Shown piece after piece: positions 1 to 8,833 of a DNA stretch of 64,000 nt; position 1 is the first letter of the stretch; every line of letters starts with the position of its first letter. A program made the position numbers and the translations under genes. Under the pieces are notes generated by a model that made no database searches, was not told where the DNA came from, and was given only the letters and a program-made list of their open reading frames with translations. The stretch comes from Stenotrophomonas ginsengisoli (GTDB lineage: Bacteria; Pseudomonadota; Gammaproteobacteria; Xanthomonadales; Xanthomonadaceae): NCBI RefSeq assembly GCF_001431485.1, contig NZ_LDJM01000011.1, positions 114,681 through 178,680 of the forward strand, in the 5' to 3' direction.

Positions 1-1173
1 CGGGGCACCCATGCCTTTGCCGGGCTGGCCGACGCCGATTGGCACGCGGTGCTGGATTACATCGTGCAGGGCGGGGCGGCCTTGTCGCACTACCCGGATT
101 TTCACCGCGTGGTCGTGACTGACGGCCGGTATCGCGTCACTGACCGCCGCGTGGCCCTGCGCCAGCGCCTGAGCGTGGGCACCATCAGCAGCGATGGCGC
201 GGTGCTGGTCAAGGTGCTGCGCGGTGGCAGCCTGGGTTCGGTGGAGGAAGCCTTTGCCGGCCGCCTCAAGCCGGGCGATCTGTTCCAGTTTGCCGGCCGC
301 ACCCTGGAGCTGGTGCGCCTGCACGAGATGACCGCTTGGGTGCGCGCGGCCAAACCGGGCAAGGGCGTGGTACCGCGCTGGCAGGGCGGGCAGCTGTCGT
401 TGTCCACCGCGCTGGGCGCGCAGATGCAGGCCCTGGTTGCCGGCGTGGCCGACCGCTCGCCCGAGGCCATCGCATCGCAACCGTTGCTCGATACACAAGC
501 CCGGCTGTCGGCACGCCCGCCTGCCGATGCGTTGCTGGTGGAACAGCACCGGACCCGCGATGGTCATCACCTGTGCCTGTTCCCATTTGCCGGGCGCGCC
601 GCCCACGAGGGCCTGGCCAGCCTGCTGGCCTGGCGCATGGCCAGCAGGCAGCCATTGACCGTGTCCTTCAGCGTGAATGATTACGGCCTGATGTTGAGCA
701 CACCCAGCGCGCTTGCCATCGAAGCGCGGCAACTGCGCGACTGGCTTTGCCCGCGGTCCTTGCGCGAAGACTTGCTGGCGGCGGTCAACCTGGGCGAGCT
801 GGCCCGGCGTCAGTTCCGCTCCATCGCGCGCATCGCCGGCCTGCTGCCACCCAACCTGCCAGGCCGGCAACCGCGCGGCCTGCGCCAGTTGCAGGCCTCC
901 GCCGGGCTGCTGCACGACGTGCTGCGCGAGCATGATCCCGGCCACGTGCTGCTGCGCCAGGCCGATGCCGAGGTGCTGCAGGCGCTGCAGGCCGATGCAC
1001 TGGAGTCGTTGTTGCAGCGCCTGAGCGTGGCCACGTTGACCTGGCAGGCACCGCGCAAACTCACCCCGCTGGCGTTCGCGTTGTGGGCCGAACGCCTGCG
1101 TGGCCAGCTCAGCAGTGAAAGCTGGAAGACCCGGGTCGGGCGGGCAGCCAGGCAGCTGGAGGCGGGCACATGA
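1..1173 (+). CDS. Ligase-associated DEXH-box helicase, C-terminal part (partial)
   Basis: The reading frame is open from the first base, so the gene starts upstream and only its last ~390 residues are here; the GTG at 49 is internal. The assignment to the Lhr-like, ligase-associated DNA damage response helicase rests on two things: the length and character of this C-terminal region (Arg- and Leu-rich, with no ATPase motifs, which would lie upstream), and the ATGA overlap at 1170-1173 with pdeM, its usual partner. In such clusters the helicase works with an ATP-dependent ligase, an exonuclease and PdeM in DNA repair; ligase and exonuclease would be expected upstream of the window. Confidence 0.75.
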   Translation, partial: RGTHAFAGLADADWHAVLDYIVQGGAALSHYPDFHRVVVTDGRYRVTDRRVALRQRLSVGTISSDGAVLVKVLRGGSLGSVEEAFAGRLKPGDLFQFAGRTLELVRLHEMTAWVRAAKPGKGVVPRWQGGQLSLSTALGAQMQALVAGVADRSPEAIASQPLLDTQARLSARPPADALLVEQHRTRDGHHLCLFPFAGRAAHEGLASLLAWRMASRQPLTVSFSVNDYGLMLSTPSALAIEARQLRDWLCPRSLREDLLAAVNLGELARRQFRSIARIAGLLPPNLPGRQPRGLRQLQASAGLLHDVLREHDPGHVLLRQADAEVLQALQADALESLLQRLSVATLTWQAPRKLTPLAFALWAERLRGQLSSESWKTRVGRAARQLEAGT

Positions 1174-1802
1174 TCGAGCAGATGGACTTCACGCTGGGCC
1201 CTGCACGGTTGCAGCTGCTGGCCGACCGTGCGCTGTACTGGCCACAGCAGCAGATGCTGTTGCTGGCCGACCTGCATCTGGGCAAGGGGGATGTGTTCCG
1301 CCGCCATGGCATTGCCGTGCCCCGCGGCGGCACCGGCCAGGATTTGCTGCGCGTGGATGCCCTGCTGGCGCAGACCGGTGCACGCCGGCTGATGCTGCTG
1401 GGGGATGTGGTGCACGGGCCGATCCACGCCGCGCACTGGCTGGAGCAATGGCAGCAATGGCGCCAGCGCCATCGCGCGCTGTGTGTGCAGGCGGTGCGTG
1501 GCAACCATGACCGCGCACTGGACCGCGCCGGTCTGGGGGTCGAGCTGCTTGGTGAGGGCATCGACGAAGCAGGCCTGTGGCTGTGCCATGAGCCGGTGGG
1601 CGATGGCCGGGCTGCCATCTGTGGGCATGTGCATCCGGTGGTGCGGCTGCCCGGCCTGGCCCGCCAGCTGCCGGCCTTCCACTACCAGCACGGGCAGTTG
1701 ATCGTGCCGGCCTTCGGTGCGTTCACCGGCGGCTGGCGGGTGCGTCCGCATGCCGCGGCAGTGCTGGTGGTGTGCAACGGCGAGCACCTGCTGCGCCTGT
1801 GA
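1170..1802 (+). CDS. pdeM: Ligase-associated DNA damage response endonuclease PdeM
   Basis: This is a 210-residue calcineurin-like metallophosphoesterase, the usual size for PdeM. The two-metal site is complete: DLH at 34-36, GD at 78-79, GNHD at 111-114, His140 and GHVH at 152-155. Its start codon overlaps the helicase stop, so the two are translationally coupled. PdeM proteins are Mn-dependent phosphodiesterases or nucleases encoded with an Lhr-like helicase and a ligase. The protein has no signal peptide, so it should be cytoplasmic. Confidence 0.88.
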   Translation: MIEQMDFTLGPARLQLLADRALYWPQQQMLLLADLHLGKGDVFRRHGIAVPRGGTGQDLLRVDALLAQTGARRLMLLGDVVHGPIHAAHWLEQWQQWRQRHRALCVQAVRGNHDRALDRAGLGVELLGEGIDEAGLWLCHEPVGDGRAAICGHVHPVVRLPGLARQLPAFHYQHGQLIVPAFGAFTGGWRVRPHAAAVLVVCNGEHLLRL

Positions 1803-1866
1803 GCGGTGCCGGCGTTATCCTATGCGCCCCCCGTCCTGCCCGGATCGATGTGATCCGCGTCATGCC

Positions 1867-2358
1867 ATGACCACCGTCTTGTTGAGCCTGGGCAGCAATG
1901 TCCAGCCGGCCGTCCATCTGGCTGCCGCCATTGCCGCCCTGCGTGGGCAGTTCACCGTCACGGCCGTGTCGCCGGCTTACCGCACCCCGGCGGTGGGTTT
2001 TGACGGGCCGGCCTTCCTCAACAACGCACTGGCCATGCAAAGCGATTGGTCGCTGGCCCGTATCGAGGACTGGCTGCATGCGCTGGAAGACGCGCACGGG
2101 CGTGACCGCAGCGGGCCGAAGTTTTCCGACCGCACCCTGGATGTGGATGTGGTGTTTCTCGGCGATACCGTGATCGAGGAAAACGGCAAGTTGCGCATCC
2201 CGCGCCCGGAGCTCAAGCACGCCTTCGTGCTGCAGCCGCTGGCCGACATCGCTGCCGATTTCATCGACCCGGTCAGCGGCAAGACCCTGGCGGCCCTGTG
2301 GCAGGCCCATCCGCAGTACGGGCAGGACGTGGAGATCGTCGAGCTGCCGCTGGCCTGA
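1867..2358 (+). CDS. folK: 2-amino-4-hydroxy-6-hydroxymethyldihydropteridine diphosphokinase
   Basis: HPPK transfers pyrophosphate from ATP to 6-hydroxymethyl-dihydropterin in folate synthesis. The 163-residue product starts MTTVLLSLGSN, the family N-terminus, which is why the ATG at 1867 is preferred over upstream in-frame starts. The HPPK signature is visible near residues 80-95 as the Asp-rich DRTLDVDVV, which supplies the Mg-binding aspartates. The gene ends flush against the convergent pteridine-reductase-like gene at 2359. A folate gene facing a pterin reductase suggests a shared pathway, though the two are on opposite strands. Confidence 0.92.
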   Translation: MTTVLLSLGSNVQPAVHLAAAIAALRGQFTVTAVSPAYRTPAVGFDGPAFLNNALAMQSDWSLARIEDWLHALEDAHGRDRSGPKFSDRTLDVDVVFLGDTVIEENGKLRIPRPELKHAFVLQPLADIAADFIDPVSGKTLAALWQAHPQYGQDVEIVELPLA

Positions 2359-3096
2359 TCAGGTCAGCCTGCGCCCACCGTCCAGGCCCAGGGTCTGGCC
2401 GGTGAGGTAGCTGGCGTCCTCGATCAGCCAGCGCACCGCCTCGGCCACTTCCTCCACCGTGCCCAGGCGGGCCAGCGGGGTGCGTTGCATCAGGGCGATA
2501 CGCGCGGCTTCGGGCTTGCCTTCTTCCGGCCACAGGATGGCGCCGGGAGCCACCGCATTGACCCGCACCCGGGGTGCCAGCTCCAGTGCCAGCGAGGCGG
2601 TGATCATCGCCAGTGCCGCCTTGGCCGCGCAGTAGGCGGCGTGCTCGCGCTTGGGTGTGGCCGCATGCAGGTCGGTCAGGTTGACGATGGCGCCGCCGGC
2701 GCGCTGCAGTGCCGGCGCCGCGGCCTGGGCCAGCAGCAGGGGGGCCCGCGCATTGACCGCCATCAACTGGTCGAACGCGCTCGCATCGATCTGCCCCAGC
2801 GGGGTGGGGAAGAAGTTGGAGGCGTTGTTGACCAGCGCATCGAGCCGGCCGAAATGGGCCAGGGTGTCCTCCACCAGCTGTGCCGGCGCCTGTGGGTCGG
2901 CCAGGTCGGCCTGCAGGCTGAGCACACTGCCCGGGCGTGCCATCTCCATGGCAAAGGCGGCGGTGTGCAGGGCATCGGCGGACTGGTGCGCATGCACCGC
3001 CACCGACCAGCCGGCCGCATGCAGGGTCTGGGCGATCTGCGCGCCAATCCGGCGGGCAGCACCGGTGATCAACACCACGCGGGCGGATTCGGTCAT
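2359..3096 (-). CDS. Pteridine reductase-like short-chain dehydrogenase (FolM/PTR1 type)
   Basis: A 245-residue classical SDR. The N-terminal nucleotide site is TGAARRIG (11-18), whose Arg-Arg pair is typical of NADPH-dependent pteridine reductases of the FolM/PTR1 group. NNAS follows at 90-93 and the catalytic Tyr155-x3-Lys159 is present. These enzymes reduce dihydrofolate, dihydrobiopterin or dihydromonapterin. The position next to folK supports a pterin substrate, but another carbonyl substrate cannot be excluded. The stop codon directly abuts the folK stop on the other strand. Confidence 0.75.
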   Translation of the reverse strand: MTESARVVLITGAARRIGAQIAQTLHAAGWSVAVHAHQSADALHTAAFAMEMARPGSVLSLQADLADPQAPAQLVEDTLAHFGRLDALVNNASNFFPTPLGQIDASAFDQLMAVNARAPLLLAQAAAPALQRAGGAIVNLTDLHAATPKREHAAYCAAKAALAMITASLALELAPRVRVNAVAPGAILWPEEGKPEAARIALMQRTPLARLGTVEEVAEAVRWLIEDASYLTGQTLGLDGGRRLT

Positions 3097-3155
3097 CGGA
3101 GGGTGTTCCTGGCTCGGCTATCCTGTAGGCCATTGTCCCTGTAATTGCCTTCGCC

Positions 3156-4340
3156 ATGCACGCCTCCCTGCCGTTCCCGCCCGATGATGCCCTGCGCCAC
3201 AGCCAGCAGCTGACCCAGCTGCTCACCCAGGAAATCACCGCCCAGGGCGGGGCGATTCCGTTCTCGCGCTTCATGGAGCTGGTGCTCTACGCCCCGGGTT
3301 GGGGTTACTACAGCGCCGGCTCGAGCAAGATCGGCGCGGCCGGTGACTTCACCACCGCCCCGGAAATGGGCAGCCTGTTTGCCGCCACCGTGGCCCGTGC
3401 CATCGCCCCGGTGATCGGCCAGATCGGCGCGCATGCGCAGGTGATGGAGCTGGGCGGTGGCACCGGTTCGTTCGCGGTGGAGGCGCTGCGCGCGCTGGCC
3501 GCGCTGGATGCATTGCCGGCGCGCTACGCCATCCTGGAACCCAGTGCCGACCTGCGCCAGCGCCAGGCGCAGCGGGTGGCCGCCCAGCTGCCGGCCGAGG
3601 TCGCCGCACTGGTGGAGTGGATCGATGGCCCGATCAACGAGGACTGGGACGGCATCGTGTTCGCCAACGAGGTGATCGATGCGCTGCCGACCCCGCGCTT
3701 TGTCATCGCCGATGGCCTGGTCTGGGAAGAAACCGTGCGCGTGGGCGCCGATGGCCGTTTCATCGCCGACAAGGCCCCGGCCGATGTGCTGCTGGAACGC
3801 GCCGTGCGACATATCGAACGTGACCTTGGTCAGGAGTTGCCCGAGGGATTCCGCTCCGAGGCACTGATGCAGCTGCCGTACTGGGTGCAGGCGGTGGCCG
3901 GTGGCCTCAAGCGCGGGGCCATGCTGTTTGTCGATTACGGCTATGTGCGCCGCGAGTACTACCTGGATGACCGCGACCAGGGCACGATCCGCGCCTTCTA
4001 CCGCCACCAGGTCCACAACGATGTGTTCGCCTGGCCGGGCCTGCAGGACATCACCGCCTCGGTGGACTTCACCGCGATGGCCGAGGCCGGCACCGGCGCC
4101 GGTTTCGAACTGGCCGGTTACACCAACCAGGCCAGCTTCCTGCTCGGCAACGGCATCGACCAGGTGCTGGGCGCGGCCGAGAGCCGCACCGACGAGGTCG
4201 GCCAGGTGGCCCTGCGCGAGCAGCTCAAGCGCCTGACCCTGCCCAGCGAAATGGGCGAGCGTTTCGGCGTGATCGGTTTCCAGCGTGATGTCGATTTCGA
4301 GCCGGCCTTTGCCCTGGGCGACCTGACGTGGCGCCTGTAA
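3156..4340 (+). CDS. MidA/NDUFAF7-family SAM-dependent methyltransferase
   Basis: The 394-residue protein has the N-terminal ITAQGGAIPFSRFMELVLY block and a glycine-rich SAM site ELGGGTGSFA at 98-107, characteristic of the DUF185/MidA family. The mitochondrial homologue NDUFAF7 methylates an Arg of complex I subunit NDUFS2. The bacterial substrate is not settled, so protein arginine methylation is an inference. The start of the next gene (vanZ-like) lies 13 bases inside this one, indicating co-translation. Confidence 0.8.
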   Translation: MHASLPFPPDDALRHSQQLTQLLTQEITAQGGAIPFSRFMELVLYAPGWGYYSAGSSKIGAAGDFTTAPEMGSLFAATVARAIAPVIGQIGAHAQVMELGGGTGSFAVEALRALAALDALPARYAILEPSADLRQRQAQRVAAQLPAEVAALVEWIDGPINEDWDGIVFANEVIDALPTPRFVIADGLVWEETVRVGADGRFIADKAPADVLLERAVRHIERDLGQELPEGFRSEALMQLPYWVQAVAGGLKRGAMLFVDYGYVRREYYLDDRDQGTIRAFYRHQVHNDVFAWPGLQDITASVDFTAMAEAGTGAGFELAGYTNQASFLLGNGIDQVLGAAESRTDEVGQVALREQLKRLTLPSEMGERFGVIGFQRDVDFEPAFALGDLTWRL

Positions 4341-4729
4341 GCGCGCGCAAACCGGTTGCCGCGTTCAACGCCTGGCTGGGCCTGTGGCTGCTGGCACTGC
4401 TGGTGGTCTGGGTCGGTTGCCTGATCCCGCCACCGCCGCTGCCGTCACTGCCCTCCGGCGTGGACAAGTGGCAGCACGCGCTGGCCTATTTCCTGCTCGC
4501 CGGCAGCGCGGTGCAGCTGTGGCAGGGCCGGCGTGCACTGCTCACGCTGGGTATCGGCCTGCTGCTGATGGGCATCGCCATTGAGCTGGCCCAAGCGGCC
4601 ATGAGTGCCCAGCGCCAGGCCGATGCGGCCGACGTGCTGGCCAATCTGGCCGGGCTGCTGGCAGGCCTGGCCTTGGCCGCCACGCGTCTGGGCAATGTGC
4701 TGGTGCGCCACTTTCCTGCCCGCCGCTGA
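4328..4729 (+). CDS. VanZ-like small membrane protein
   Basis: A 133-residue protein with about four hydrophobic segments. It carries the VanZ-family feature DKWQHALAYFLLA after the first segment and a later ELAQ motif. The GTG start at 4328 overlaps the 3' end of midA. VanZ gives low-level teicoplanin resistance in enterococci, but most proteobacterial members have no known role, so no resistance function is inferred. Confidence 0.7.
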   Translation: MAPVSARKPVAAFNAWLGLWLLALLVVWVGCLIPPPPLPSLPSGVDKWQHALAYFLLAGSAVQLWQGRRALLTLGIGLLLMGIAIELAQAAMSAQRQADAADVLANLAGLLAGLALAATRLGNVLVRHFPARR

Positions 4730-4746
4730 CGGCGGCGCGCACTGCG

Positions 4747-5724
4747 TCAGCCCAGCGCCAGTGCCGCGCCGCTCAAGGCCAGCTGGCCGTGTTCGATCAC
4801 CCGCACCGGGCGCTGCGCCAGCCACGGGGCCAGCACGCCGCGCTGGACAAAGGCCTGGTTGAAGCCGTGTGCGTCCAGCCCGGCGGCCAGTTGCGGCACG
4901 ATGCCGCCGGCCAGCCACACGCTGTCGGCATTGACGGCCATGGCCATATCCGCGGCAAACCCGCCCAGCCATTGGCAGAACAGACGCAGTGCTTCGCCGG
5001 CCAGAGGGTCGCTGCCGGGCAGGGCCGCGGCACTGACGGCCTCGGGCCCGTCATGTGCCGGTGGGTGGCCTTCCAGGGTGCACAGGGCACGGTAGACCGC
5101 CAGCAGGCCGGGGCCGGAGACGGCCTGTTCCACACTGACATGGCCATCGCGTGCGACTGCACGCAGCTGCTCGATCACCGCGGCCTGGCGTGCATTGCCG
5201 GCGGCCAGGGCGATCTGCCCGGCTTCCCCGGCAAGCACCCGGACACGGTTGCCGGCCAGCACCGTGGCACAGCCCAGCCCGGTGCCCGGGCCGATCACCA
5301 GACGGACATCACCTGCCGCTGCCTGCGCCGGCCCGTGCACCAGCGTGCCGGCGTCCGCGCCCAGCGGGCTGCAACCCAGGGCCAGGGCCTGGAAATCATT
5401 GATCACCGTGGTTGGCACGCCCAGCTGCTGCTGCAGGGCCGGCGCGCTCACCGCCCAGCGCAGGTTGGCGCTGCGGGCGTTGCCCTGGGCATCGATCTGG
5501 CCGGCCACGCCCAGGCACAAGGCGCTGGCCTGGCCGGCGTCGGGCACGCACTGGGCCAGGGCGGTGCGCAGGTCCGGGTGGCTGGCCACGGCGGTGCGGC
5601 AGTGGCTGGCCAGCTGGCCGTGGCGGTCGGCCCAGGCAAAACGGGCATGGGTGCCGCCGATATCGGCAACCAGCAGGCGGTGGGACGGGGCAGGAGGGGG
5701 CAGCGCAGCAGACACGGACAACAC
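4747..5724 (-). CDS. glk: Glucokinase
   Basis: A 325-residue proteobacterial-type glucokinase that phosphorylates glucose with ATP. Diagnostic features are the phosphate-1 loop VADIGGTHARFA near residue 20, VINDFQALALG in the sugar-binding region, and GPGTGLG as phosphate-2 motif. The length is normal for the Glk (non-ROK) family. It is divergent from nagA with about 100 bases between, so one regulatory region may serve both sugar genes. The stop codon lies close to the convergent vanZ-like gene. Confidence 0.9.
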   Translation of the reverse strand: MLSVSAALPPPAPSHRLLVADIGGTHARFAWADRHGQLASHCRTAVASHPDLRTALAQCVPDAGQASALCLGVAGQIDAQGNARSANLRWAVSAPALQQQLGVPTTVINDFQALALGCSPLGADAGTLVHGPAQAAAGDVRLVIGPGTGLGCATVLAGNRVRVLAGEAGQIALAAGNARQAAVIEQLRAVARDGHVSVEQAVSGPGLLAVYRALCTLEGHPPAHDGPEAVSAAALPGSDPLAGEALRLFCQWLGGFAADMAMAVNADSVWLAGGIVPQLAAGLDAHGFNQAFVQRGVLAPWLAQRPVRVIEHGQLALSGAALALG

Positions 5725-5825
5725 CGGCAGTACAGTGGCGCCACCTTAGCAAAGCGCAGGCTGTGCAGGGCAGCACGGGCAGGCGCACAATGGCCTTCCC
5801 TTGCCTGTGTGATGCCGTTGTTGCC

Positions 5826-6965
5826 GTGACCACCACCGTTTTGCGCCATGGCCGCGTGCTGGCCGGCGCACAGTTCCGTGATGACCTGACCGTGGTCATC
5901 GAACAAGGCCGCATTGTTGCGCTGGAGCGCGACCCGGATCCGGAAGCGCCGGTGCGTGCCGGCCAGGTTGACCTGGCCGGTGGCTGGCTGCTGCCCGGCT
6001 TCATCGATGCCCAGGTCAACGGCGGTGGCGGTGTGTTGTTCAACAACGCACCGACCGTGGAAGGCATTGCCGCCATCGCCGCTGCCCATCGCCGCTTCGG
6101 TACCACCGGCCTGCTGCCGACCCTGATCAGTGACCAGCCGGCAGTGATGGCGCGTGCCATTGATGCGGTGCGCCGCGCCATCGAGCAGGGTGTGCCGGGG
6201 GTGCTGGGCATCCATCTGGAAGGCCCCTACATCGCCCCGGCGCGCAAGGGCACCCATGATGCGGCCACCTTCCGCGTGCCCGGCGCCGACGAGCTGGCCC
6301 TGGCCAGTTCGCTGGACAACGGGGTGACCCTGCTCACCCTGGCCCCGGAGCGGGTGCCGCTGGAGAGCATCCGCACCCTGGCCGACCGTGGCGTGGTGGT
6401 GGCAGCCGGGCATACGGCGGCTACCTATGAAGAGATCCGTGCCGGGCTGGATGCCGGGGTGCGTGCCTTCACCCATCTGTACAACGCGATGTCGCCGCTG
6501 ACCGGGCGCGAGCCGGGCACGGTCGGTGCGGCACTGGATGATGCGCACAGCTGGGTCGGCATCATTGCCGACGGCGTGCATGTACACCCGGCCAGCCTGC
6601 GCCTTGCGCTGGCGGCCAAGCCGGCCGGCAAGGTGTTCCTGGTCACTGATGCGATGCCGCCGGTCGGCGCGCAAGACCCCAGCTATGTGCTGTACGGGGA
6701 AACCATCACCGCCGTGGACGGGGTGGTGCGCAATGCCGCCGGTGCCCTGGCCGGCTCGGCGCTGGACATGGCCAGCGCCGTGCGCAACGCGGTGTCCTGG
6801 CTGGGCGTGGACCTGGCCGAGGCCGCGCGCATGGCCTCCACCTACCCGGCGCAGCTGCTGGGCCTGGATGAGTTCCGTGGCCATATCGCGGAAGGCTGCA
6901 TTGCCGACCTGGTGCTGCTCGATACCCATCTGCAGGTGCAGCGCACCTGGATTGCCGGGCTCTGA
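5826..6965 (+). CDS. nagA: N-acetylglucosamine-6-phosphate deacetylase
   Basis: NagA removes acetate from GlcNAc-6-phosphate, giving glucosamine-6-phosphate for amino-sugar catabolism or cell-wall recycling. The 379-residue product shows the amidohydrolase landmarks PGFIDAQVNGGGG, HLEGPYI, the metal-binding His in AAGHTAATYEE, FTHLYNAMSPL, and the catalytic Asp in VTDAMPPVG. The GTG at 5826 gives the family length and places VLRHGRVL at the N-terminus; an in-frame ATG at 5790 would add 12 residues. No nagB or GlcNAc kinase lies nearby, so only the deacetylase step is encoded here. Confidence 0.9.
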   Translation: MTTTVLRHGRVLAGAQFRDDLTVVIEQGRIVALERDPDPEAPVRAGQVDLAGGWLLPGFIDAQVNGGGGVLFNNAPTVEGIAAIAAAHRRFGTTGLLPTLISDQPAVMARAIDAVRRAIEQGVPGVLGIHLEGPYIAPARKGTHDAATFRVPGADELALASSLDNGVTLLTLAPERVPLESIRTLADRGVVVAAGHTAATYEEIRAGLDAGVRAFTHLYNAMSPLTGREPGTVGAALDDAHSWVGIIADGVHVHPASLRLALAAKPAGKVFLVTDAMPPVGAQDPSYVLYGETITAVDGVVRNAAGALAGSALDMASAVRNAVSWLGVDLAEAARMASTYPAQLLGLDEFRGHIAEGCIADLVLLDTHLQVQRTWIAGL

Positions 6966-6999
6966 TCCACAGGCCCGGCCCGCACTTGGAGCAAACAAC

Positions 7000-7455
7000 G
7001 TGAGCAATGAACGCGTGAACATCGGCAAGGCGGCCCCGGCGTTGTACCAGGCCGTGGTCGAGCTGGACCGTCTGGCCGGCCAGGCCCTGGCCGCCGCCGG
7101 TATCGCCGAGGGCTTTTCCCATCTGCTGCGCCTGCGTGCCTCGCAGATCAACGGCTGCGCCTTCTGCATCCGCCTGCATGCGCGCGATGCGCTTGGAAGC
7201 GGTGAGGCGGCCGACCGTCTGGCGGTGCTGCCGGCCTGGCGTGAGACGGTGTATTTCACTGCGCAGGAGCGGGCCGCGCTGGCCCTGGTCGAGGCGGTGA
7301 CCATGGTTGCCGAGGGCCAGGTCGAGGAAGCGGTGTACGCCGAGGCGGCCGCGCAACTGTCGGCCGCGCAGATTGCGGCAGTGGAATGGCTGGCCGTGGT
7401 GATCAACAGCTGGAACCGTATCGCCATCTGCAGCCGGTATCCGGTAGGCCCCTGA
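7000..7455 (+). CDS. Carboxymuconolactone decarboxylase / AhpD-like protein
   Basis: A 151-residue all-helical protein with the AhpD-like active-site motif NGCAFCIRLHARDA near residue 50 (Cys-x2-Cys-x3-His). This motif marks the alkylhydroperoxidase-like branch of the carboxymuconolactone decarboxylase superfamily. A role in peroxide or thiol redox chemistry is possible; the substrate is unknown. The GTG start at 7000 has a GGAG-type ribosome site about 10 bases upstream. It follows nagA on the same strand and ends before a strong terminator, so the two may share a transcript. Confidence 0.75.
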   Translation: MSNERVNIGKAAPALYQAVVELDRLAGQALAAAGIAEGFSHLLRLRASQINGCAFCIRLHARDALGSGEAADRLAVLPAWRETVYFTAQERAALALVEAVTMVAEGQVEEAVYAEAAAQLSAAQIAAVEWLAVVINSWNRIAICSRYPVGP

Positions 7456-7499
7456 GCCCGTGCCTGGGCTACGGCCCGCGAAGGCCGGATGCCAGCCAA

Positions 7500-7537
7500 C
7501 AAGGCCACGCCGATCGGGGCGTGGCCTTGTTGTTTTT
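7500..7537 (+). terminator. Rho-independent terminator after the AhpD-like gene
   Basis: A perfect 12-bp stem (arms 7500-7511 and 7518-7529) with a 6-base loop is followed by a T-rich run. It ends the plus-strand nagA/ahpD-like unit just before the convergent cca gene. Confidence 0.85.
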
Positions 7538-7543
7538 ACCCGG

Positions 7544-8779
7544 TTAGCGGGTCGCCGCTGCGCGTGCGGCCGCAATGGCGGCGATGCGTGCGTTTTCCAG
7601 CGCCTGGCCGATGGCAGGACCCTTCAGCCCCTCCGTGGCGATGTCGCGTGCATTGATCGCCAGCGCCGCCTGGTGCAGGGCCACCAGCAGCGGCCCCTGC
7701 GGGTAATCGCTGTCGGCCATGCCGCCCCGGCCGCGTTTGTCGGCCTCGCAAGCCAGGGCGATCTGGGCAATGCGCTCGGGCCGGCGGAAACCATCGCAGC
7801 GCTGCAGCAGGGTCAGCACGGTGGCATCGCGCAGTTCGGCCAGGCGGTGCACGTTGAGGTGCTCGCGGCACACCGCCTCGGCCAGCTGGCGGTAGTCGGC
7901 CGGCACCTTCAGCCGTTCGCACAGCGCGGCCAGCGGCTTGAGGCCACGTTGTTCGTGCTGGATATGGCGTGGCAGTTCACCGGCCGGGGTCAGTGCCTTG
8001 CCCAGGTCATGGGTGAGGGCGGCAAAGCCGATCAGGCTGTCGCCCGGGGCCAGCTGCGCGGCCATGTCGCTGACCAGTTCCTGATGCAGGCCGGTATCGA
8101 TTTCCGGGTGGTACTCGGCCCGCTGCGGCACGCCGTACAGCGCATCCACCTCGGGCAGGAAAGTGCGCAGCGCAGCGGCATCGCGCAGGGTGCGCAGGAA
8201 GGCCGATGGCTGCTGGCTGGCCAGCACCTTGCGCAGCTCCTGCCAGACCCGTTCCGGCACCAGCGCATCCAGCTCGCCGGAATCGGCGATCTGGCGCATC
8301 AGGGCCAGGGTTTCCGGCGCCACGGTAAAGCCCAGCGGGGCGAAGCGGGCCATGAAGCGCGCTGCGCGCAGCACCCGCAGCGGATCTTCGACAAAGGCCG
8401 GGCCGACATGGCGCAGCACCCGCTTGGCGATGTCGTCCGCGCCGCCATACGGGTCAACCAGTTCGCCGCTGGCCGGGTCACGGGCAATCGCGTTGATGGT
8501 GAAATCGCGCCGGACCAGGTCTTCTTCCAGGGTCACCGAGGGGTCGGCATCGACCACAAAGCCACGGTAGCCGCGCCCGCTCTTGCGCTCGGTACGCGCC
8601 AGCGCATGTTCCTCACCGGTTTGCGGGTGCAGGAACACCGGGAAATCCTTGCCCACCGCGCGAAAGCCCTGGGCTTCCATCTGCGCCTGGGTGGCGCCGA
8701 CCACCACCCAGTCATTGTCACCGGGCGCCAGGCCCAGCAGTGCATCGCGGACCGCGCCGCCCACCAGATAGATTTTCAT
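7544..8779 (-). CDS. cca: CCA-adding tRNA nucleotidyltransferase (multifunctional)
   Basis: This enzyme adds or repairs the 3'-CCA of tRNAs. The 411-residue product has the class II nucleotidyltransferase N-terminus [12 protein letters not shown], the catalytic DNDW pair, and a C-terminal HD domain with THDLGK, as in the E. coli enzyme with phosphatase and phosphodiesterase activities. I chose the ATG at 8779 because it matches the family start exactly; an ATG at 8788 would add three residues. Upstream on the same strand lies the collagen-like surface protein gene. Confidence 0.92.
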   Translation of the reverse strand: MKIYLVGGAVRDALLGLAPGDNDWVVVGATQAQMEAQGFRAVGKDFPVFLHPQTGEEHALARTERKSGRGYRGFVVDADPSVTLEEDLVRRDFTINAIARDPASGELVDPYGGADDIAKRVLRHVGPAFVEDPLRVLRAARFMARFAPLGFTVAPETLALMRQIADSGELDALVPERVWQELRKVLASQQPSAFLRTLRDAAALRTFLPEVDALYGVPQRAEYHPEIDTGLHQELVSDMAAQLAPGDSLIGFAALTHDLGKALTPAGELPRHIQHEQRGLKPLAALCERLKVPADYRQLAEAVCREHLNVHRLAELRDATVLTLLQRCDGFRRPERIAQIALACEADKRGRGGMADSDYPQGPLLVALHQAALAINARDIATEGLKGPAIGQALENARIAAIAAARAAATR

Positions 8780-8833
8780 GCCGGCCATGATGCCAGAGCC
8801 TGCGCCACCGGCCCCGGCATCATGGCGGCGGGT